NCBI RefSeq assembly: GCF_004099695.1
Contig: NZ_SCHL01000024.1
Location: 1 to 41,242 of the forward strand
DNA length: 41,242 bases
Direction: 5' to 3'
Source: Methanosarcina sp. MSH10X1
GTDB taxonomy: Archaea > Halobacteriota > Methanosarcinia > Methanosarcinales > Methanosarcinaceae
Shown here: positions 1 through 7,294 of the stretch, one piece after another
How the letters are laid out: each line of letters begins with the position of its first letter
Position numbering within the stretch: position 1 is the first letter of the stretch
Translations under genes and position numbers: made by a program
The notes under the pieces: model-generated
Told to the model about the DNA's origin: nothing
Databases searched by the model: none
Seen by the model: only the letters and a program-made list of their open reading frames with translations

Positions 1-102
1 GAAGAGGCGAGGGTTCACTTCATCCCCGACCTGAAGGACGGGGTATTCGTGACCCTCTGCGCTCCCATAGTAATAAAAAATTTAAAGTCTGTTATAGTGT
101 AA
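1..102 (+). other. Left-edge fragment with a strong hairpin, possible IS200/IS605-type 3' end
   Basis: The first bases can fold into a long stem: GAGGGT at 9-14 pairs with ACCCTC at 52-57, CAC at 16-18 with GTG at 49-51, and CCCCG at 24-28 with CGGGG at 39-43. The reading frame starting at base 1 is open to a TAA at 100-102 and could be the tail of a gene cut by the window edge. The inner segment (CATCCCCGACCTGAAGGACG) resembles, from memory, the hairpin sequence near the right end of IS200/IS605 tnpB elements, where the guide RNA scaffold also lies. Without the flanking sequence this is only a suggestion. Confidence 0.3.
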
Positions 103-197
103 ACTTAACCTGATTTCACTTTGATATACCAGCCTTATTTTATAAATTAAAACCAGTTAACAAAAAAAGGAAATGTTGGAATATATAAAAGCTGCTT

Positions 198-428
198 TTA
201 ACCATCATTTCCTATTGCATTAACCGGGCAAAGATCGAGTGACTCTTCACAGAGTTCTTTTTCCTCATCAGTTTCAGGCTGCTTATATACATAGGCATTG
301 GAATCGTCTTCATTCATCTTGAAATTCTCTGGTGCGGTATCCACACATAGATGACAGGCTATACAGCTATAGTCACAGTAATAGGGCCCCGGAACATTTT
401 CAGCAACTTTATCAGTATTATCAGCCAT
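198..428 (-). CDS. Small [4Fe-4S] ferredoxin
   Basis: A 76-residue acidic ferredoxin, presumably a soluble cytoplasmic one-electron carrier for methanogenic redox enzymes. A single-cluster motif is visible: C22-x2-C25-x2-C28, then C67 followed by Pro in LCPVNAIG. Two further cysteines (C18 and C60) do not belong to the canonical set; in some single-cluster archaeal ferredoxins extra cysteines form a disulfide, which is only a possibility here. Length fits a monocluster ferredoxin. The ATG start is preceded by a GGGGGTA ribosome-binding site and a TATA box about 50 bases upstream, so the gene is probably monocistronic. The physiological partner cannot be deduced from the neighbours. Confidence 0.9.
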   Translation of the reverse strand: MADNTDKVAENVPGPYYCDYSCIACHLCVDTAPENFKMNEDDSNAYVYKQPETDEEKELCEESLDLCPVNAIGNDG

Positions 429-473
429 ACTTTACCCCCATTGTATTTATTTCACAATAAGAGTAATTACGAG

Positions 474-487
474 AATTTTTATATATA
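474..487 (-). promoter_or_regulatory. TATA box of the ferredoxin gene
   Basis: On the minus strand the sequence reads TATATATAAAAATT. It ends 46 bases before the ferredoxin ATG, so transcription would start about 20 bases before the ATG, leaving a short leader that contains the GGGGGTA ribosome-binding site. The rest of the 429-882 spacer is AT-rich and shows no other gene. Confidence 0.5.
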
Positions 488-882
488 ATTTAACATTAGA
501 AAACGACTTTTCCGGTACTTTAATTTCTTTTTTCGGATACACGGTTCCTTAAATCCACGGCTATTCCGAAAAATAGAACCTTGCTGTCAGCTGTTAAGGT
601 TTATCTTCAAAGGTTGTGGTTTTCTCCTGAGAAAAGAGGAAATTGCATATAAATTGTCGTCTATTCTATTTCATAAAAGCTATCTATTTTAAAAATATAT
701 GGAATGGCGAACAATGGCGGATTAAAAAATCGATGCTTTTTAAAGCTCTGAAGAATTTTGAATCCCGATAAATAGCTTCAAGGAATTCGGGATTCCAGAT
801 TCGATAATCCGGATGGATAGAATTCAAGGTCAGAGACAGGATGCGATAATAAAATGGAAAAAATGGTTAAGGGGTATATTAA

Positions 883-3282
883 TTGAAAAAAGGAACAGTC
901 GGGCAGAATTTTTCATCCTGCCAGAAGTGGATAGTGAACTTGACGGTTTTGATTCTTATTCTTTCACTAATTTCATTATCAGCAGCAGGACATGGAAATA
1001 ATACTGATACCAATGAAAGTGCGGAAATGAATCCTGGCTCGAAAATAGCAGCAGATAGGGATGCCTATACCGTGGAAAGTACCGGAGAATATCCGGAAAC
1101 CGAAGGGAATATCGGAAATGGGATAGAGAATCTGGAAAGTCCGGAAAACTATCTGGAAGAAGCAGCAGGCACTCCTGAAGAAGATAGCCAGCAAAATCCC
1201 GAAGAGAATCTGGAAACAGGAACAGAGCCGGAAGACAGCATATATAACCCATTAAGTGCCGAAAAAAATCCTAAAATTGAGATAGAGACTGAAGAAAATA
1301 CTGGCAGTAAGGAGCTTATAAAAACGAGTCCGGAAACGAAAACTGAAATAGAACAGCCTTCTGATAGCCAGAAAATTCCTGGAGAGAGCCAGGAAATAAA
1401 AAAAGTAGAAAGCAACAGCCCGGAAACCTGGGAGGGTTCCGATGAGGGTTCGGGAGTTGAAACCGGGGCAAAACCGCATACGGATAATCATGATAGTATT
1501 GGAAAGAATCCGGATACAGTAAAAGAAGCGGAGAAAAGTGCGGAGCATCAGGATAGTACTGAAAAAAATCCGGAAGCACAGATAAGGGCAAATGACGATA
1601 CCAGTAGCCAGAAAAATATTAAAACGAATTCGGATACGGGAATGGACGCTGAAAAGAGTTCTGGAGATCAGGCGAGTGTAAGAGAGAGTCAGGAAACCAA
1701 AACCGGAGCAAATAGTGGAAAAGATTCTGAATATGCCAAAGAAAATCCGGAAATTGATACAGCAACGGGAAAGAGTACGGACAATCAGGAACAACCTGAA
1801 AAGAAACATGAAATCCTGAAAGTCGAAGACCGTAGTCCGGATAACCCGGAAGATACCCGCACAAATCCGGTACAGAAAGAAGAGGCAAAAGAGGACTCGG
1901 AAAGCCTGGAGAACCAGGGAATGAACCCGAAAAGAGAAACCACCTCGTCCAGCGAGAAATATGATTCAGGACGCCCCGGAAAAAATATCGAAATGAAAAC
2001 CGGATTATGTGAAGGGTCAAAAAACCCGAAAGCCGAAGAAGCGAAAATTGAACCCGGAGTAGAGGGCTGTATCGGGCTAAAAAGCCTCAGAAGCGAAGAA
2101 TCGGAATCTGGAACTGCGATAAAAGCTTGCAATGGGCAAAGAAAGCCTGAAACTGCGATAAAAGCTTGCAATGGGGAAAGAAAGCTTGAAACCGAAAGCC
2201 TGGAATCCCGGATAAAGATAGGAGGAATCAACTGGACATACGTTCCAGAAACTCTAGAGTTAAAACCTGAGATTAAACCTGAACTCTGGTCAAGCTTTCC
2301 TTCGGAAAGGTTGTGGACTGAAGGGTTAAAATCCGGAATAAATCCCGAAAAAAATGGCTGGAAAAATCTGAGATTCATACTGGCATATCCCTCTTCCCCC
2401 CGGTGGTTTTATACCACAAGTGAGAGCGTGAAAATAAACTATAATGGTTCCGAAGCCCTAAGAGGGCAGAAAGTGGATGTATATCTTGTCAAAACAAACA
2501 GCCCCGGGATTTCCGAAGACACTGCTAAAAATGTTACGGATCGCAGCACAATCCGATTTGAAGATATCCTCAACAAAAATACCGAATTTTACGTCCAGGT
2601 ACCTGCAACTTTGAACCGGGGCGGAGATCTGTCTTCCCTGACTCTCGGCCCTCTCCCTGAAGGCAGCTACTGGGTCGCTGTGACGCTTACAGGAAACAAG
2701 ATAAAAATACCTGAACCGGAAAAAAAGATCCTTCTGGCAAACTATTTCGAAGTTCTGGAATACGAAATGGACACCGACGCTCCGCATACCCTTGAAGAGG
2801 GACATAACTTTGAAGTCAACCTTAGTCTCAGGAATGCCCCTGCCAGGGAAAACGAGACATACTGGGCTGTGCTGATAAAGGAAGAAGCCTGCGGAACAGG
2901 TAAGAATACAGATTCCGGCTCCAGTAGCACAAAAACCGCGGCATGGACTTTAGCAAACGGACTCGGGCTTATCAGGGATTTCGGGCTCAACCCGGCAGAT
3001 CCCGGATCCGAAGCCGGCGAAGAGAAACTTGAAAGTAAATTTCAAGCCCTTGTCGGAGAGGGTAATGGTACGATAAGTATGGGTGAGGAAAACCAGAGTA
3101 CTCTTTCCATAAAAAGCTGCGGACTCGCTCCCGGAAAATATTTGCTTTTTACAGGCGAATATGAGAGAGACGGGAGTCTCGCAGGCATGGCTCAGGAAGA
3201 ATTGACAATCTCCCGGCTAGAAAAGAAGACACGCATACCTAATCCTATCCGGGTGATCAAACTCCAGCGGGAGCCTTTCTAA
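883..3282 (+). CDS. Large acidic secreted/surface protein with degenerate repeats
   Basis: A 799-residue protein with a TTG start supported by an AAGGGG ribosome-binding site eight bases upstream. Residues 1-35 form a signal peptide or anchor (basic start, then a hydrophobic stretch at about 18-35). Residues 36 to about 450 are low-complexity and very rich in Glu, Ser, Asn, Lys and Pro. Within this, residues 205 to about 344 hold roughly seven degenerate 20-residue repeats of the type xxxKNPExxxxAxKSxDxQ. A nearly perfect 13-residue duplication (TAIKACNGxRKxE) follows at residues 411-436. The C-terminal part, from about residue 490, looks like two beta-sandwich domains with several N-x-S/T sites. 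It resembles methanogen surface proteins, but I see no PGF-type C-terminal anchor. Function unknown; envelope location is inferred from the signal sequence. Confidence 0.75.
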   Translation: MKKGTVGQNFSSCQKWIVNLTVLILILSLISLSAAGHGNNTDTNESAEMNPGSKIAADRDAYTVESTGEYPETEGNIGNGIENLESPENYLEEAAGTPEEDSQQNPEENLETGTEPEDSIYNPLSAEKNPKIEIETEENTGSKELIKTSPETKTEIEQPSDSQKIPGESQEIKKVESNSPETWEGSDEGSGVETGAKPHTDNHDSIGKNPDTVKEAEKSAEHQDSTEKNPEAQIRANDDTSSQKNIKTNSDTGMDAEKSSGDQASVRESQETKTGANSGKDSEYAKENPEIDTATGKSTDNQEQPEKKHEILKVEDRSPDNPEDTRTNPVQKEEAKEDSESLENQGMNPKRETTSSSEKYDSGRPGKNIEMKTGLCEGSKNPKAEEAKIEPGVEGCIGLKSLRSEESESGTAIKACNGQRKPETAIKACNGERKLETESLESRIKIGGINWTYVPETLELKPEIKPELWSSFPSERLWTEGLKSGINPEKNGWKNLRFILAYPSSPRWFYTTSESVKINYNGSEALRGQKVDVYLVKTNSPGISEDTAKNVTDRSTIRFEDILNKNTEFYVQVPATLNRGGDLSSLTLGPLPEGSYWVAVTLTGNKIKIPEPEKKILLANYFEVLEYEMDTDAPHTLEEGHNFEVNLSLRNAPARENETYWAVLIKEEACGTGKNTDSGSSSTKTAAWTLANGLGLIRDFGLNPADPGSEAGEEKLESKFQALVGEGNGTISMGEENQSTLSIKSCGLAPGKYLLFTGEYERDGSLAGMAQEELTISRLEKKTRIPNPIRVIKLQREPF
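1495..1914 (+). repeat. Degenerate 60-bp in-frame repeats in the acidic protein
   Basis: About seven consecutive 20-codon units encode variants of S-x-x-K-N-P-E...A-x-K-S...Q. The units keep their length (one is 19 codons) while the sequence has diverged strongly, suggesting old tandem expansion of a spacer or stalk segment. Boundaries are approximate. Confidence 0.5.
2113..2190 (+). repeat. Two-copy 39-bp tandem repeat
   Basis: Two adjacent 39-base copies (2113-2151 and 2152-2190) each encode TAIKACNGxRKxE. They differ at only a few bases, so this duplication is younger than the 20-residue repeats upstream. Each copy contributes one cysteine. Confidence 0.85.
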
Positions 3283-3440
3283 AGGGCAAGGTTCCCTGCT
3301 CCCGGAAAAATAAATTCCATTCCGGGATATCAGGGATTTCCGGAATTGTAAGGAATTACTCCCTGCTCCCGAATATAACCTGTAAAGTTACCTTATTTAT
3401 TTAATAATTTTCTTATAAATAATTATATAATATAAAATAA

Positions 3441-3446
3441 GGGGAG
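3441..3446 (+). promoter_or_regulatory. Ribosome-binding site of the nitroreductase gene
   Basis: GGGGAG lies six bases before the ATG at 3453. A TATA element (TTATAAATA, 3413-3421) sits about 25 bases before the expected transcription start, giving a short leader that contains this site. Confidence 0.6.
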
Positions 3447-3452
3447 ACGAGT

Positions 3453-4088
3453 ATGGGAATAAATCTTGGAAACCAGAGTCCTGCAGACCTGCCTATGAAA
3501 GTCAGGTTACCGGAGCCGGAAGCTTCAGGCAGGAGCCGTATCGAAGAGCTCATTACAAAGCGGAGATCCGTACGAAGATATAAAGATAAAAAGCTTTCTG
3601 AATCTGTAATTTCCCGCCTGCTCTGGGCAGCTCAGGGCATAAGTTCGGAGAACGGTTTAAGAACCTCGCCTTCAGCAGGTGCGCTTTACCCGCTAGAAAT
3701 TCATCTTGTTACCGGAGGAGGCGGCGAGCTTGAACCCGGGGTTTACAGGTACGTTCCTGAAGATCATACCCTTGTCCGGGAAATTCTCGGTGATATGAGG
3801 GAGAGGCTGTCAAAAGCTGCCCTCTCCCAGCCCATGATCAGGAACGCTCCTGTTTCGATTGTTATTTCCGCGGTCTATGCGCGGATAACGAGCAGATATG
3901 GAAACAGAGGGCTTCGTTATACCCATATGGAGGCAGGGCATGCTGCCCAGAATATATATCTCCTGGGGGTAGAGCTGGGGATAGGAACCTGTGCAATAGG
4001 AGCTTTTGAGGATGAAGAAGTAAAAGACGTGCTTAAACTGCCGGCAAATCAGGACCCTCTATATATCCTGCCTCTTGGCTATATGTGA
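3453..4088 (+). CDS. SagB/ThcOx-type nitroreductase-family oxidoreductase
   Basis: A 211-residue flavin oxidoreductase of the nitroreductase fold. Family hallmarks are the FMN-binding RRSVRRYKDKKL near residues 38-49, SPSAGALYPLEIHLV in the middle (the SagB pattern), and MEAGHAAQNIYLLGVELGIGTCAIGAF in the C-terminal third. Family members bind FMN, act as dimers and reduce or oxidise diverse substrates. SagB itself oxidises azolines in peptide toxins, but many stand-alone archaeal homologues have no known substrate. Start, promoter and ribosome-binding site are clear. No cyclodehydratase gene is adjacent, so a role in peptide modification is not supported by context. Confidence 0.85.
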   Translation: MGINLGNQSPADLPMKVRLPEPEASGRSRIEELITKRRSVRRYKDKKLSESVISRLLWAAQGISSENGLRTSPSAGALYPLEIHLVTGGGGELEPGVYRYVPEDHTLVREILGDMRERLSKAALSQPMIRNAPVSIVISAVYARITSRYGNRGLRYTHMEAGHAAQNIYLLGVELGIGTCAIGAFEDEEVKDVLKLPANQDPLYILPLGYM

Positions 4089-4156
4089 ATTTCTTTCAGG
4101 CACCAGATCCATAAATGCTCTCAAAAGGGGATTTAAGAAGCGAGTTAAGGAAAGAT

Positions 4157-4873
4157 TCAAAGATTCTTCTTTGATTCAGGGCTCATTTCAGAGTTCTCCC
4201 GGATTAGCCTGCCATCAGAGTAACTGTATACCGCAAGCTCGCCTGTGGAGAACCTGACATTTTTGATGTCCTCATCCGAAATCCCTTCTATGTATTTGAC
4301 CAGAGCTCTCAGACTGCTCTGGTGGGCGCAGACCAGCACTCTTTTCCCTGCTTTTACGGCAGGCAGGATCTTTTTCTCGAAATAGGGTACTGCACGTTCA
4401 TATACGGCTTTGAGGCTTTCTCCTTCAGGAGGGCCTGGCTCAAAGTTCCACCGCCAGGAAGCTAGCTTCTCTGCTCCGTATTTCTCTTCCATTTTCTGCT
4501 TGTTCTTGCCCTGGAGCTTTCCGTAATAGCGCTCGTTTAAAGCAGGCGTAAGATAAATCGGGATAAGCTTTTTGCCGAGCTTTTCAGGATATGAGTACCA
4601 GTCCGTTTTCCCCGGATCTTCTCCATCACCTGCTCCCTCATGGACAACAGCCCCTGTCTTTTTCTGCCCGGACAATATAATGAAAAGTGTTTCTTGCGTC
4701 CGCGCAAGGTTTGAGGCAAAAGCAAGATCCAGTTCAAGCTTTCCAAGTTCTGCTGCGCACTCAAAAGCCTCCTCAATTCCCCTTCTGCTGAGGGGAATAT
4801 CTACCCAGCCGGCAAGCCTGTCCTCAGGCTTCAAGCCAGGTTCTCCGTGCCTGACAAGTATGAGTTGACCCAT
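4157..4873 (-). CDS. Histidine phosphatase family protein, phosphoglycerate mutase-like
   Basis: A 238-residue member of the histidine phosphatase superfamily, closest in pattern to cofactor-dependent phosphoglycerate mutase. The catalytic R8-H9-G10 is at the N-terminus. LAGWVDIPLSRRGIEEA and SNLARTQET follow, then LNERYYGKLQGKNKQKMEEKYG, which matches the dPGM signature, and the second histidine in CAHQSSLRALVKYIEG. Methanogens normally rely on the cofactor-independent mutase, so this could be a second mutase or a phosphatase of another small substrate. An insert around residues 70-105 is longer than I expect for bacterial GpmA. The gene converges on the nitroreductase gene. Confidence 0.8.
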   Translation of the reverse strand: MGQLILVRHGEPGLKPEDRLAGWVDIPLSRRGIEEAFECAAELGKLELDLAFASNLARTQETLFIILSGQKKTGAVVHEGAGDGEDPGKTDWYSYPEKLGKKLIPIYLTPALNERYYGKLQGKNKQKMEEKYGAEKLASWRWNFEPGPPEGESLKAVYERAVPYFEKKILPAVKAGKRVLVCAHQSSLRALVKYIEGISDEDIKNVRFSTGELAVYSYSDGRLIRENSEMSPESKKNL

Positions 4874-4989
4874 AAATTATGCTCCGTAAAATTATGCTCC
4901 ATCAAAAAAATATACTCTGCCAGAAAATCTTTTCTATGAGAATTATATCCTGTAGATCAGTTTAAATAGCCAGTAACATTCAGGGTTTA

Positions 4990-5634
4990 TTATTTTTCCG
5001 GTGCAGGCCTGAACTCAAGCCTTGTGTCATAAAGAAGGTGCCAGAGGTCACCTTTTTTTGCCATTCTTTCCGTATCAATTGCAGCTTCCTGCCCCTCGAT
5101 CTCAAACCTGATACTCCGCTTACCGAAAGTGATTTTCCCAAGCCTGCTTTCCATCCTGCTGTAATCAAGGGCATCAGCAAGCCGGACAAGAGCAGCCACT
5201 CTGAGGGTAAGCTCCTGAAGCTCTCCTGACATCTTTCCAAACTCTTTTTCTTTAAGCTTCACAAGTTTCTCGCTACCAATCCTCTTTTTATGCAGAAAAG
5301 CCGTCCAGGAAACAACGGGCCACAGCCTTTCAGGTACTTCGGAGGGCGGATGCTTTAGCAGAATAAGTCTTCCTGCTTTGTGATGATTTTCAAAATCCGT
5401 AGCCGCACCCGTATCATGAACAAGCGCAGCGATCTCCACAAGGTTTCTCATCTCAGGGCACAGCAAATGTATAGAGTTAAGGATATCAAAAAGTTCAAGA
5501 GCGTTTCTCGCCACGTTGTCGGCATGGCTGCGTTCAATTCCGTAAATATGGTAAAGGTCCTCCAGAGGCAGAGGCTCGGGAAGCATTCCTTCCCCGGACC
5601 TGTCAGCCTTTGAAGATCTGTCATCTGAACTCAC
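4990..5634 (-). CDS. HD-domain phosphohydrolase, Ppx/GppA C-terminal-like
   Basis: A 214-residue protein matching the helical HD domain that forms the C-terminal part of Ppx/GppA exopolyphosphatases. Metal-ligand candidates are H37 (IERSHADNVARNALELFD), the H73-D74 pair in ALVHDTG and H84/H85. RVAALVRLADALDYSR is a typical late motif of this family. There is no actin-like ASKHA phosphatase domain, so the protein is the HD domain alone, with about 25 disordered residues in front. It may hydrolyse a phosphorylated nucleotide; the substrate is not known. It lies 116 bp upstream of the phosphatase gene on the same strand, so the two could be co-transcribed. Confidence 0.75.
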   Translation of the reverse strand: MSSDDRSSKADRSGEGMLPEPLPLEDLYHIYGIERSHADNVARNALELFDILNSIHLLCPEMRNLVEIAALVHDTGAATDFENHHKAGRLILLKHPPSEVPERLWPVVSWTAFLHKKRIGSEKLVKLKEKEFGKMSGELQELTLRVAALVRLADALDYSRMESRLGKITFGKRSIRFEIEGQEAAIDTERMAKKGDLWHLLYDTRLEFRPAPEK

Positions 5635-5813
5635 ATTAACTCCCTATAATTTATCTTTTACTAATATCATAATTGCACTGACTTAAACCTATTTTCTATC
5701 CCTTTTGACAAGCCGTTTAATTAAGTCTTTTTGAAAGACTTTAAGCTTAAGAAAGCTGAGTTCGGGGCAGATAAAATCGTTTATACTCGATAGAAATCAG
5801 GAATGATAAATCA

Positions 5814-5828
5814 ATTATTATATATAAC
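5814..5828 (+). promoter_or_regulatory. TATA box of the XPB gene, implying a leaderless mRNA
   Basis: ATTATTATATATAAC is centred about 27 bases before the ATG at 5849. No ribosome-binding site is visible between them, so transcription probably begins at or within a few bases of the start codon. Confidence 0.55.
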
Positions 5829-5848
5829 GTCCAGACTCTTAATAAGCA

Positions 5849-7294
5849 ATGATTAGAATCAGCTTCAAGCAGGGAACACTTCTTATAGAGGGGAATGTGA
5901 GGGTTCCTAATGCAGTATGGGATGAAAGGAGCGGGAGTTTCAGGGCTCTTGCCCTGTATTACAGAGATATAATAAATTACCTGAAAAAATCTAAAATTCC
6001 TTTTAAAGATGAAGTGCTTGACCTTCTTCCCTGTCCTGACCTGGCAGCAGCATACGAAGCTTCAGGAAAGAAACTTGAGTTAAGGGATTACCAGGCTGAG
6101 GCTCTTGTTTCCTGGGGGGAAAACGATAGATGGGGAGTGCTTGTCCTGCCTACAGGAAGCGGAAAAACGCTTGTTGGAATCAGGGCAATTGCAGGATGCA
6201 ATACCCCTGCCCTTGTGATTGTCCCGACGCTTGACCTGCTTGAACAATGGAAGCGACAGCTTGAAGAGTCTTTTTCCATGGAAATCGGAAAGCTTGGGGG
6301 CGGGGAAAAGAAAATTCTTCCTGTAACTGTTTCCACGTATGACTCTGCTTACATTCACGCCGAAACCCTTGGCAACAGGTTTGGCCTTCTTATTTTTGAC
6401 GAAGTCCACCATCTTCCTGCAGCCGGTTACAGGAGCATCGCCGAGTTTTCCGCAGCACCTTGCAGGCTCGGGCTGACAGCCACCTACGAACGGGAAGATG
6501 AATTACACTCGGAGCTGAACAGGCTTGTAGGGGGAAAAGTATATGAAAAACATGTCTCAGAACTTGCAGGCGGCCATCTAGCCCCTTACAGGATCGAACG
6601 GATAGCGGCTGCACTCACGGATGAGGAACGGAAAGAATACGACAGGTACTATTCCATCTATATCAATTATCTCAGGAAAACCGGGATGGTAATCCGGGGA
6701 CCAAGGGATTTTCAAAAGCTTGTAATGAAAAGCGGGAGAGACCCTGAAGCCAGAAAAGCCCTTCTTGCAAGGAACGCGGCAAGAGACCTTGCTTTCAATA
6801 CGGACTCAAAAATTGAAAAGTTAAAAGAGATCCTGGAAGCACACCGCGAAGACAGGATCTTTATTTTTACGGAACATAACCGGCTTGTCCACCGGATTTC
6901 CAGGGAATTTCTTATCCCTGCAATTACCTACAGGACGCCTGCAAAAGAAAGGAGTTCTATCCTCGAGAAATTCAAGAAAGGGAAATACAGGGCTGTAGTC
7001 ACATCAAAGGTGCTTGACGAGGGCATTGACGTCCCTGAGGCAAATATAGGAATTATAGCCAGCGGGACAGGAAGCAAATTAGCGTACATTCAGCGCCTCG
7101 GAAGGATCCTCAGGAAAAAAGAAGGAAAAGAAGCCGTACTCTATGAAATCATAACCGAAGAAACTACCGAAGCCGGAACCGCCAGGCGAAGAAAAGAAGC
7201 TATTTCAACCCGAAAAGGAGCTGGAAAAACAGGAAGGGAAAGCCGGATGAAAAAGGAAAAAAGCCCCGGAGGCGGCTCACCTGCTCACATCTGA
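5849..7294 (+). CDS. xpb: XPB/Rad25-type superfamily 2 DNA helicase
   Basis: A 481-residue archaeal XPB helicase, a 3'-5' DNA translocase of nucleotide-excision repair. An N-terminal damage-recognition-like domain covers residues 1 to about 75. The Q-like LRDYQ follows, then Walker A GSGKT at 103-107, DEVH at 184-187, the XPB-specific R-E-D motif at 212-214 (LTATYERED), a thumb-like insert at about 240-310, and helicase motifs V and VI (SKVLDEGIDVPEAN, QRLGRILR). The tail is basic and probably disordered. The gene has a leaderless-type promoter. It overlaps the next gene, whose product is the known nuclease partner of archaeal XPB, so the two are almost certainly translated together. Confidence 0.93.
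   Translation: MIRISFKQGTLLIEGNVRVPNAVWDERSGSFRALALYYRDIINYLKKSKIPFKDEVLDLLPCPDLAAAYEASGKKLELRDYQAEALVSWGENDRWGVLVLPTGSGKTLVGIRAIAGCNTPALVIVPTLDLLEQWKRQLEESFSMEIGKLGGGEKKILPVTVSTYDSAYIHAETLGNRFGLLIFDEVHHLPAAGYRSIAEFSAAPCRLGLTATYEREDELHSELNRLVGGKVYEKHVSELAGGHLAPYRIERIAAALTDEERKEYDRYYSIYINYLRKTGMVIRGPRDFQKLVMKSGRDPEARKALLARNAARDLAFNTDSKIEKLKEILEAHREDRIFIFTEHNRLVHRISREFLIPAITYRTPAKERSSILEKFKKGKYRAVVTSKVLDEGIDVPEANIGIIASGTGSKLAYIQRLGRILRKKEGKEAVLYEIITEETTEAGTARRRKEAISTRKGAGKTGRESRMKKEKSPGGGSPAHI
7268..7272 (+). promoter_or_regulatory. Ribosome-binding site that supports a CTG start for bax1
   Basis: GGAGG at 7268-7272, inside the end of xpb, lies eight bases before CTG at 7281. A second GGAGG at 7317-7321 is 13 bases before the GTG at 7335, a poorer distance. 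Confidence 0.55.

Noticed and set aside
813-1001. 62-codon plus ORF starting before the acidic protein
   Set aside because: It overlaps the signal peptide region in another frame and has no clear ribosome-binding site or homology.
956-2378. Long Phe/Ser/Pro-rich minus ORFs inside the acidic protein gene
   Set aside because: Long antisense frames arise from the GAA-rich repeats; the plus frame has a signal peptide and ribosome-binding site.
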